This document shows, one piece after another, positions 31,436-37,726 of a DNA stretch of 37,726 nucleotides. The number at the start of each line of letters is the position of its first letter. Position 1 is the stretch's first letter. A program made the translations under genes and the position numbers. Source of the stretch: Phosphoribacter sp044220725. GTDB taxonomy: Bacteria > Actinomycetota > Actinomycetes > Actinomycetales > Dermatophilaceae. Below the pieces are notes generated by a model. That model saw only the letters and a program-made list of their open reading frames with translations, made no database searches and had not been told where the DNA came from. The stretch lies in contig JBGAQN010000041.1 in the NCBI GenBank assembly GCA_044220725.1, forward strand, positions 1-37,726, in the 5' to 3' direction.

Positions 31436-34114
31436 GTGTCGGACGCGCCTCGCCTGCTCCTGCTCGACGGTCATTCGCTGGCCTATCGAGCGTTCTACGC
31501 GCTGCCCGCCGAGAACTTCTCGACGCACACCGGGCAGCACACCAACGCGGTCTACGGCTTCACCTCGATGCTCATCAACATGCTGCGCGACGAAGCGCCG
31601 ACGCACATCGCGGTCGCTTTCGACGTGTCGCGGCAGACCTTCCGAACCGAGGCGTATGCCGACTACAAGGCCGGCCGGTCGGCGACGCCGAGCGAATTCG
31701 AGGGGCAGATCTCGCTCACCCAAGAGATCCTCGGGGCGCTGCGGATCCCCTTCGTCCAGGTCGACGGCTTCGAGGCCGACGACGTCATCGCCACCCTGAC
31801 GACGATGGCGACCGCCGAGGGGATGGAGGTGCTCATCTGCTCGGGCGACCGCGACTGCTTCCAGCTCGTCACTGACCAGGTCACCCTGCTCTATCCGGTC
31901 CGTGGCGTGTCCGAGGTGTGGCGGATGACGCCGGAGGCCGTGGAGGCGAAGTACGGCGTGCCGCCCTCGCGCTACAGCGACCTGGCGGCGCTCGTCGGCG
32001 AGTCCTCGGACAACCTCCCGGGGGTTCCCGGGGTCGGCCCCAAGACGGCGGCCAAGTGGATCGGCCTGTATGCCGGTCTGGACGGTGTCGTGGCGAACAT
32101 CGACCAGATCGGGGGCAAGGCGGGGCAGGCGCTGCGCGAACACCTGGAGTCGGTGTTGCGCAACCGCCGGCTCAACCAGCTGGTTCGGGACCTGCCGGTC
32201 GGGGTGGAGTTGGGTGATCTCGTGCGGCGGTCCTGGGATCGCGAGCGGGTGCATGAGGTGTTCGACGCGCTGGAGTTCCGGGTGCTGCGCGAACGGTTCT
32301 TCGCCACCTTCGAGGCTCCCGAGCCGGAGGCCGAGTCGGGGTTCGACATCGATGGGCAGGTCTTGGCATCCGGCCAGGTGGCGGGGTGGCTGGAGCGGCA
32401 TACCTCGCCTGGGGTGCGGACGGGCGTGCACGTGCTCGGACGCTGGGGGCGGGGGACTGGCGACGCGCGTGGGCTGGCGGTAGCCACGGGAGGTGGGGCG
32501 GCGGCATACGTCGACCTTGCGGGGCTGGACGACGTCGGCGAGGGGGCTCTGGCTGGGTGGTTGGCCGACCTGGCGCGGCCCAAGGCGATCCACGACGGCA
32601 AGGGCCCGAGTCAGGCCCTCGCGGCGCGGGGGTTGACGCTCGCGGGGGTGACCAGCGATACGGCGCTCGCGGCATACCTCGTCAAACCCGACCAACGCGA
32701 CTACGACCTGGCCGACCTCGCGGTCCGGCTGCTGCGCCGGGAGCTGCGCGACGACACCACCGACACCGGTCAGGGCATCCTCGACTTCGGCGACGGGGAC
32801 GGCGAGGCGACCGACGCGATGGTCACCGCGCGGGCGGTCGTCGACCTGGCCGACGCCCTCGACGGTGAGTTGGAGCGCACCGGGGGGACGGCGCTGCTGG
32901 CTGACGTGGAGCTGCCGCTGGTGGGGGTGCTGGCCCGGATGGAGCGGGCCGGGATCGCCGTCGACCTCGATGCGCTGCGCGACCTGGAGAGCGACTTCGC
33001 CGGCAAGGTGCGGGAGGCGCAGGAGGACGCCTGGGATGCCATCGGGCGACGCGACGTCAATCTCGGCAGTCCCAAGCAGTTGCAGGAGGTGCTCTTCGAC
33101 CAACTCGGGCTGCCCAAGACCAAGCGGACCAAGACGGGCTACACGACCGACGCCGACGCGCTGACCGAGCTCTATGCCAAGGCCGAGCATCCGTTCCTCG
33201 AAGCGCTGCTGCGCCACCGCGACGCGGCCAAGTTGCGGGTCACCGTCGAGGGGCTGATCAAGAGCGTCGACGACGACGGGCGCATCCACACGACCTATCT
33301 GCAGACGGTGGCGGCCACCGGACGGTTGAGTTCGACCGACCCCAACCTGCAGAACGTCCCGATCCGCACCGAGGAGGGTCGGCGGATCCGGGAGATGTTC
33401 GTCGTCGGGAGCGGCTTTGAGTCGCTCATGTCCGCGGACTACAGCCAGATCGAGATGCGGGTCATGGCTCACCTGTCTGGTGACGACGGGTTGATCGAGG
33501 CGTTCCGGTCGGGGGAGGACCTGCATTCGTTTGTTGCGTCGCGGGTCTTCGGGGTGGAGCCGACGGCGGTCACGCTGGAGATGCGGTCGAAAATCAAGGC
33601 GATGTCCTACGGCCTGGCCTACGGGCTGTCGGCGTTCGGGCTGTCCCGGCAGTTGGGCATCTCGACGGGCGAGGCTCGCACCCTCATGGACGAGTACTTC
33701 GTCCGGTTCGGGGAGGTGCGTGACTACCTGCACCGGCTGGTCGCCGACGCTCGCGGGACTGGTTACACCGCGACGATGTTGGGCCGGCGGCGCTATCTGC
33801 CCGACCTCGCCTCGGACAACCGGCAGCGGCGCGAGATGGCCGAGCGGATGGCCCTCAACGCACCGATCCAGGGGTCGGCCGCCGACATCATGAAAGTGGC
33901 CATGTTGCGGGTCGACGAGGCGCTGCTGCGCGAGGGGCTGAGCTCGCGGATGCTCCTGCAGGTGCACGACGAGCTCGTCCTGGAGATCGCGCCGGGGGAG
34001 CAGGCGCTGGTCGAGGAGGTGGTGCGTCGCGAGATGGGTGCCGCTGTCGCGCTCGACCTCCCGTTGGACGTGTCGGTCGGGGTCGGCCGCACCTGGCACG
34101 ACGCCGCCCACTGA
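31436..34114 (+). CDS. polA: DNA polymerase I
   Basis: PolA fills gaps and removes RNA primers in replication and repair. The 892-residue protein has an N-terminal 5' nuclease domain (LLLLDGHSLAYRAFYAL, GDRDCFQLVT, a GVPGVGPKTAAKWI helix-hairpin-helix). A degenerate 3'-5' exonuclease domain (about 310-480) lacks the D-x-E metal motif. The family A polymerase domain has motif A DYSQIEMR (D668), motif B RSKIKAMSYGLAYG and motif C VHDELVLE (D845). Loss of proofreading is common in actinobacterial PolA. The GTG at 31436 is chosen because MSDAPRLLLLDGHS is the family start and TAGGCT lies 7 nt upstream. Confidence 0.97.
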   Translation: MSDAPRLLLLDGHSLAYRAFYALPAENFSTHTGQHTNAVYGFTSMLINMLRDEAPTHIAVAFDVSRQTFRTEAYADYKAGRSATPSEFEGQISLTQEILGALRIPFVQVDGFEADDVIATLTTMATAEGMEVLICSGDRDCFQLVTDQVTLLYPVRGVSEVWRMTPEAVEAKYGVPPSRYSDLAALVGESSDNLPGVPGVGPKTAAKWIGLYAGLDGVVANIDQIGGKAGQALREHLESVLRNRRLNQLVRDLPVGVELGDLVRRSWDRERVHEVFDALEFRVLRERFFATFEAPEPEAESGFDIDGQVLASGQVAGWLERHTSPGVRTGVHVLGRWGRGTGDARGLAVATGGGAAAYVDLAGLDDVGEGALAGWLADLARPKAIHDGKGPSQALAARGLTLAGVTSDTALAAYLVKPDQRDYDLADLAVRLLRRELRDDTTDTGQGILDFGDGDGEATDAMVTARAVVDLADALDGELERTGGTALLADVELPLVGVLARMERAGIAVDLDALRDLESDFAGKVREAQEDAWDAIGRRDVNLGSPKQLQEVLFDQLGLPKTKRTKTGYTTDADALTELYAKAEHPFLEALLRHRDAAKLRVTVEGLIKSVDDDGRIHTTYLQTVAATGRLSSTDPNLQNVPIRTEEGRRIREMFVVGSGFESLMSADYSQIEMRVMAHLSGDDGLIEAFRSGEDLHSFVASRVFGVEPTAVTLEMRSKIKAMSYGLAYGLSAFGLSRQLGISTGEARTLMDEYFVRFGEVRDYLHRLVADARGTGYTATMLGRRRYLPDLASDNRQRREMAERMALNAPIQGSAADIMKVAMLRVDEALLREGLSSRMLLQVHDELVLEIAPGEQALVEEVVRREMGAAVALDLPLDVSVGVGRTWHDAAH

Positions 34115-34160
34115 TCTCGGATCGCGGGACGACGGCAAGGCGTAGGGAGGCGACCAGCCC

Positions 34161-34481
34161 ATGGCCATCCAGTTCAGTGCTGAGCTGCGTGAGCGCGTCC
34201 TCGCGGGCGACATCACGGTGACGGTCCGCTTGTGGTCCCGCAACCAGGCGCGAGTTGGCGGGCAGTACCGAGTCGGCGACGGTCTCATCGAGATCGACGC
34301 GATCGAGGAACTGCCGTTTGCCGCGATCGACGCGACGGACGTCCGTCTTGCCGGGGAGCCCGATCGGGAGACGCTGCGGCAGCGGGCTGCCCATGCGGGC
34401 CCCATCTCCGAGGAGACGGTGGTGCGGCGCATCGAGTTCCACGTCGTCCACCCAACGTCACCGTGCCTACCGCTCCGCTGA
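34161..34481 (+). CDS. ASCH-domain-like small protein
   Basis: This 106-residue protein begins MAIQFSAELRERVLAGDITVTVRLW, followed by GGQYRVGDGLIEIDAIEELPF, DATDVRLAGEPDRETLRQRAAHAGPI and VVRRIEFHVV. That strand pattern (a K/R-x-W/L element, a GxYRVGDGxIxVxxI barrel strand) fits the ASCH/PUA-like fold, thought to bind RNA. It starts 46 nt after the polA stop without a terminator between, so cotranscription is likely. The ribosome site GGGAGG is about 10 nt upstream, slightly far. Function unknown. Confidence 0.7.
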   Translation: MAIQFSAELRERVLAGDITVTVRLWSRNQARVGGQYRVGDGLIEIDAIEELPFAAIDATDVRLAGEPDRETLRQRAAHAGPISEETVVRRIEFHVVHPTSPCLPLR

Positions 34482-34847
34482 CCGTGACACGCCCACGCGG
34501 ATCGTCGACACCAAGCACCGGCTGAGGCGAGACGGCTATCGACCCCGGCGGATCCGGCGAGCGACACCGACCGCCATGGGTGAGCACTGCGAACTCTCGG
34601 AGTGAGTTCGCGGTCGCCTTCACGCCTCAACCGACCTACTCCGAGGCCGTGCCGATCGCTCTGACGTCGACGTGCCGGATCGGACGGCCGCCGCGTGGAT
34701 CAACCGGGTCGAACACCGCCATCCGGACTAGTCACCGACGGACGTCTGTCGGGGCGGCAACGCAACGCCGGACGCTAGGTGGAGCCAAACCCACCTCTGC
34801 CGTGGGTTTCGCTCCACCTAGAGGGGGATCGACCCGTCGGCGGTCGG
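34482..34847. other. 366-nt gap with an inverted repeat
   Basis: I see no supported gene here; short open frames have no ribosome site or family signature. The only clear structure is the 19-bp inverted repeat at 34776-34820, described separately. Confidence 0.6.
34776..34820. repeat. 19-bp inverted repeat, possible terminator
   Basis: The left arm 34776-34794 (begins TAGGTGGAGC, ends AAACCCAC) pairs with the right arm 34802-34820 (begins GTGGGTTT, ends GCTCCACCTA). There is one C-C mismatch and a 7-nt loop (CTCTGCC). It lies 27 nt after the methyltransferase stop on the minus strand and could end that transcript. The perfect long arms also fit a small palindromic repeat element. Confidence 0.7.
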
Positions 34848-35669
34848 TCAGGCGGGCTTGTCGGCGACGACGAGCAGGGTGCCGGGGATGAGCCGACCGC
34901 GCAGCGGTGACCATCCGCCCCACTCCTGCTCGTGCCCGTCGGGCCACTGCGGCTCGACGAGATCCACCACCCGCAGACCCGCAGCGACGACATCGCGCAC
35001 CCGGTCGCCGATGGTGCGGTGGTGCTCGGCATACGTCGCCGCTCCCGAGCCGTCCTGCTCGACGTAGGGCGTCCGGTCGAAGTAGGAGAACCGCACGGTG
35101 AGCCCGTCCGGCCCCGGCTCGTCCGGGAACGCCCACCGGAACGGGTGAGTGCACGAGAACACCACGCGGCCGCCGGGCCGAAGCACACGGCATACCTCCT
35201 GGAGCACCTGACCCGAGTCGGCGACGAACGGGAGCACTCCGTATGCCGTGAACACGACGTCGAAACTCGCGTCACCGAACGGAAGGGCCAGGCCGTCACA
35301 CTGCGCGAGGGGCAACGGGGGCCAGTCGTGGGCGAGGTCGATGGCACGGCCGCGGCGCAGCATTCCCATGGACAGGTCGGTCGAGACGACCCGGCCACCG
35401 GCCTGCCGGACCCAACGAGCACCCTGGGCGGCGCCACCGCCGATCTCCAACACGTCGCGGCCAGCCACCTCGCCGAGGAGGCCGAGCAACTCCTCGCTCC
35501 AGCCCTCGGGACCCCAGACCAAGTCGTCGTCACCGAGGAAGGCCCCGTGCTCGGCGTAGTAGTCGCCCGCCTCGCTGTCCCACCAGGTCCGGTTGGCCCG
35601 AGCCGTCTCGGCCACGCCCGCATCCCGGCGCAGGGCGACGACGTCGTTTGCCTGCCCGTCGTTCTCCAC
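34848..35669 (-). CDS. Class I SAM-dependent methyltransferase
   Basis: This 273-residue protein has a Rossmann methyltransferase core. Motif I is RDVLEIGGGAAQGARWV (71-87), the acidic end of strand 2 is VVSTDLSMGML, motif II is FDVVFTAYGVLPFV and motif III is LRPGGRVVFSCTHP. The N-terminal ARANRTWWDSEAGDYYAEHG and the C-terminal EQEWGGWSPLRGRLIPGTLL are shared with actinobacterial homologues, some of which sit near polA. The substrate is unknown. GTG start with a GGGGAGG ribosome site 8 nt upstream. The gene is bracketed by two long inverted repeats. Confidence 0.9.
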   Translation of the reverse strand: MENDGQANDVVALRRDAGVAETARANRTWWDSEAGDYYAEHGAFLGDDDLVWGPEGWSEELLGLLGEVAGRDVLEIGGGAAQGARWVRQAGGRVVSTDLSMGMLRRGRAIDLAHDWPPLPLAQCDGLALPFGDASFDVVFTAYGVLPFVADSGQVLQEVCRVLRPGGRVVFSCTHPFRWAFPDEPGPDGLTVRFSYFDRTPYVEQDGSGAATYAEHHRTIGDRVRDVVAAGLRVVDLVEPQWPDGHEQEWGGWSPLRGRLIPGTLLVVADKPA

Positions 35670-35691
35670 CTTCCCGACCTCCCCCTCCGGC

Positions 35692-35770
35692 GAGTAACCG
35701 GTTCAGTGTTGGCGATTCGACAAATTTTCGGGGTTTTCGCGTCGAAACGCCAACACTGAACCGGTTACTC
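35692..35770. repeat. 79-nt near-perfect inverted repeat
   Basis: A perfect 23-bp arm pair (35692-35714, starting GAGTAACCGGTTCAG, with 35748-35770) continues after one A-A mismatch with six more pairs (TTCGAC/GTCGAA). The 19-nt loop is AT-richer than its surroundings (AAATTTTC, GGTTTTC). It lies 13 nt after the stop of the secreted-protein gene. It may act as terminator; its length and symmetry suggest a MITE-like or REP-like repeat element. Confidence 0.8.
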
Positions 35771-35783
35771 TGCAGGGGAGCTG

Positions 35784-37726
35784 TCAGGTCACGGTGATGG
35801 TCCGGGAGAGCACGCTCGCCGCGGGGTCGAAGGTCAGTTTCGGGTAGGTGACCCCCTCGATGGTCAATGAGAACTGACCCTTCTGGGTGCCGGACCAGCT
35901 GAAGGTCACCTGACCGCGGGTGTTGGTCACAAACGGTTGCGAGACGGTCGTGCCATCGGGCAAGTGCAGGGTCCCGACGACGGTGGCGCCGGGAACGGCC
36001 ACGCGGTCCGCGAGGGTCACCGTTGCCAATCCGGTCACGGTGACCGTGCCGCGACGCACCCGGCTCGAGAGCGTCAGGGCGTCGACGTGCATCACCGTCG
36101 AGGTCGACCCGACGAAGACCTGCCGAACGATGGCCGACTGGTTGTGCCACGAGTCGATCGCCTCGACGGTGATCGTCTGCGGTCCGATGAGTCTGGTGGT
36201 ATCCCAGACGGCCGAGACGGAGGTCGCGGCAGAGGAGACGAGGACCCGACCGTTGGGATACTGCGGGTCGGTCACCCTGATCCGCAGGTTGAGGATCCCG
36301 GTCGGGTCCTTCGCGGTGGCGCTGAGGGTGACCTTGCCGGAGACCACGGCCCCTTCGGCGGGACCAGAGAAGCTCAGCGTCGGCGCCGTGGTGTCCACCA
36401 CCGTCGTCGGTGCGGTGACCGTCTCGGTGGCCGACCATGGCCCGGGACCGGCCAGGCCGATGGCCCGGATGCGGTAGTCGTAGGTGGCGCCCGTCGTGAT
36501 GGCGGTGTCCGAGTATGGGCTTCCCGTCGCGCCGCTCAACGTGGCCCAGTCGGGTGTCCCGGCGCTGCGGCGCTGCACCTCGACGCTCTTGGTCAGCGGG
36601 TCACGGCCAGACCAGGCGAGATCGATGGAGTTCCACGGCCGCAACGGGACGGCTGAGACCGGGGTGGCGGTGAAGATCGTTGGCGGGTTCGGGGCCGGCA
36701 GGGGCCCTGCTGGACGCAAGAGCACCGCGCCCGACTGACCGGTGAGTGAGTTGGTTGCCGACGAAGTCATCACCCGTGAGTTGTTGATCCGGGCCTGGGC
36801 GCCGAACAGTCGCCACCCCGCGGTCGTCGCCGCGGGGTCGAGCAGGTCGGTGGGGCTGAACCGCCCCACGCCGACAAGATCGACCGTGCCCGCGAAGAGG
36901 CCGTCGGTCCCCGCGGTCGCCACCGTGACGTCGCCGAGGTCGTTGATGTCGACGCCGAGCGCGTTGCGGACCAGGCCGGCGATGAACTGGAAGCCGTCAC
37001 TCGGCAAGCCCGGGACGGGCGCGTAGCGGAACGCCGACTGCTGCGCCAGGGATTGCGAGCTGAGCACGGCCTCACCGACCAGGTGCCCCACCTCGTTGAT
37101 CCCGCGCGGGGAGAACAGCCCATAGCCCGGCGGAGGTCCCTGGATGCTCGTCCGCGTGCCCGTGCTGAGCGTGAGGGTCTCCGCCGAGCCGAGGATGACC
37201 CCGTCATCGGTGATGTCGACCGGGGTGGTGTCCCAGCCGTATGCCGTGTTGAGACTCACCGTCCCGCCCGCGTCGCTGTAGAGCCAGCCGAACCCGAAGG
37301 GAGTGCCCAACAATCCGGCTCGGGCGCCGACGATCTGGCCGGACTCGTTGATCCCGGCGGCATAGGTGGCCATCTCGCCGCTAGGCAGGGGCAGGACGTC
37401 AACGGCATACGAGGTGCCCGAAGGCGTCCACCGCACGGCCCGCAACCCGGACGAGAAGGATGCGTTGCCGACGATGACTCCCGCGTCGGATACGTCGGTG
37501 GTGAAGCCGCCGGTCGCCCCTGTTGGGAGGGGAAGGGTGGCGAACGGCGCGCCCTGGACGCTGACCAGCGGCGTCAGGGCTCCGCTGGTCTCGCGGCGGG
37601 CCCCGACGGCGATATCGGTGTCGCTCAGCGAGGCGACACCCCCAGGGCCGAGGTAGGTGAGGGTAAGCATGGGAGGCGGGTCGGCGGCATACGCAACGGG
37701 GGACAGCAGTCCGAGGGTGAGGGTGC
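35784..37726 (-). CDS. Secreted HAF-repeat and fibronectin type III protein, 5' end missing
   Basis: The frame is open past the methionine at 37670 to the window edge. Upstream codons encode TLTLGLLSPVAYA-AD, the end of a Sec signal peptide, so the real start lies beyond 37726. The exported part begins with four or five HAF-like repeats of the form INxxGxxVG (VSDAGVIVG, INESGQIVG, ITDDGVILG, INEVGHLVG). A FnIII domain (about 340-425 counted from 37670) and an Ig-like domain (about 425-530, with DTTAPTLSFSGPAEGAVVSGKV) follow, then a beta-rich C-terminal region. It is probably an extracellular or wall-associated protein of unknown role. No LPXTG motif or C-terminal membrane helix is seen. Confidence 0.85.
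   Translation of the reverse strand, partial: TLTLGLLSPVAYAADPPPMLTLTYLGPGGVASLSDTDIAVGARRETSGALTPLVSVQGAPFATLPLPTGATGGFTTDVSDAGVIVGNASFSSGLRAVRWTPSGTSYAVDVLPLPSGEMATYAAGINESGQIVGARAGLLGTPFGFGWLYSDAGGTVSLNTAYGWDTTPVDITDDGVILGSAETLTLSTGTRTSIQGPPPGYGLFSPRGINEVGHLVGEAVLSSQSLAQQSAFRYAPVPGLPSDGFQFIAGLVRNALGVDINDLGDVTVATAGTDGLFAGTVDLVGVGRFSPTDLLDPAATTAGWRLFGAQARINNSRVMTSSATNSLTGQSGAVLLRPAGPLPAPNPPTIFTATPVSAVPLRPWNSIDLAWSGRDPLTKSVEVQRRSAGTPDWATLSGATGSPYSDTAITTGATYDYRIRAIGLAGPGPWSATETVTAPTTVVDTTAPTLSFSGPAEGAVVSGKVTLSATAKDPTGILNLRIRVTDPQYPNGRVLVSSAATSVSAVWDTTRLIGPQTITVEAIDSWHNQSAIVRQVFVGSTSTVMHVDALTLSSRVRRGTVTVTGLATVTLADRVAVPGATVVGTLHLPDGTTVSQPFVTNTRGQVTFSWSGTQKGQFSLTIEGVTYPKLTFDPAASVLSRTITVT

Noticed and set aside
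30974..34630. Very long open frame on the minus strand (over 1200 codons) opposite polA
   Set aside because: It is the antisense shadow of polA and its neighbours, rich in Arg, Pro and Gly, without family motifs; polA has intact motifs across the same span.
34580..34891. Short open frames in the gap after the ASCH-like gene
   Set aside because: No ribosome site, no recognisable motif, and they run through the inverted repeat.
1..37726. GTATGCC as a KOPS-like or replication-polarity signal
   Set aside because: The two orientations are about equal in number on the plus strand, so no strand polarity is visible.
1..37726. CRISPR array, phage, toxin-antitoxin or secondary-metabolite cluster
   Set aside because: No spaced direct repeats, phage structural genes, small paired toxin-antitoxin genes or synthase genes are seen.

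Overview
The window comes from the chromosome of a high-GC actinobacterium. Protein families, Actinobacteria-type leaderless genes and a gene order like that of mycobacteria (trpC-trpB-trpA-lgt, gltB-gltD, pyk, a PdtaR-like regulator, polA) support this. Overall sequence character suggests Micrococcales, perhaps near Intrasporangiaceae/Dermatophilaceae, but that placement is an inference.

Region 1 (1-7473) is the tryptophan-lgt block. It has the tail of a Trp-associated membrane protein, three small membrane-protein genes, then trpC-trpB-trpA and a MauE/DoxX-like gene joined by 4-nt stop/start overlaps. Two paralogous membrane-anchored DsbA-like thioredoxins follow, and then lgt, which overlaps the second by 4 nt. 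Region 2 (7474-15982) is core metabolism: gltB-gltD (glutamate synthase), pyk, tRNA-Leu(CAA) and a two-domain receiver-ANTAR regulator. Region 3 (15979-19029) has a DUF554 membrane protein, a GNAT acetyltransferase and a wax-ester/diacylglycerol acyltransferase.

Region 4 (19030-30791) is a catabolic island and the most interesting part. On the left are a 3-hydroxybenzoate-6-hydroxylase-like flavoprotein, a CoA ligase and an aromatic-acid MFS transporter, followed by a convergent IclR regulator and an unrecognised 532-residue protein. On the right is a four-gene minus-strand operon: SDR, amidohydrolase, MaoC hydratase and FadE5-type acyl-CoA dehydrogenase. It is divergent from a MarR gene across one shared promoter/operator region. 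Together the enzymes can be read as CoA activation, dehydrogenation, hydration, oxidation and hydrolytic (thiolase-free) side-chain removal from an aryl-propanoid, followed by ring hydroxylation. No ring-cleavage dioxygenase is in the window.

Region 5 (30952-37726) holds a hotdog thioesterase and polA, whose -10 boxes overlap on opposite strands. It continues with an ASCH-like protein, a methyltransferase flanked by two long inverted repeats, and a secreted HAF-repeat/FnIII protein whose 5' end lies off the right edge.

Two window-wide signals stand out. Many genes have a TANNNT-like -10 box 6-8 nt before the start codon, which indicates leaderless mRNAs. The heptamer GTATGCC/GGCATAC is roughly ten times more frequent than base composition predicts. 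All functions are read from sequence and from memory of the families; no database search was run.
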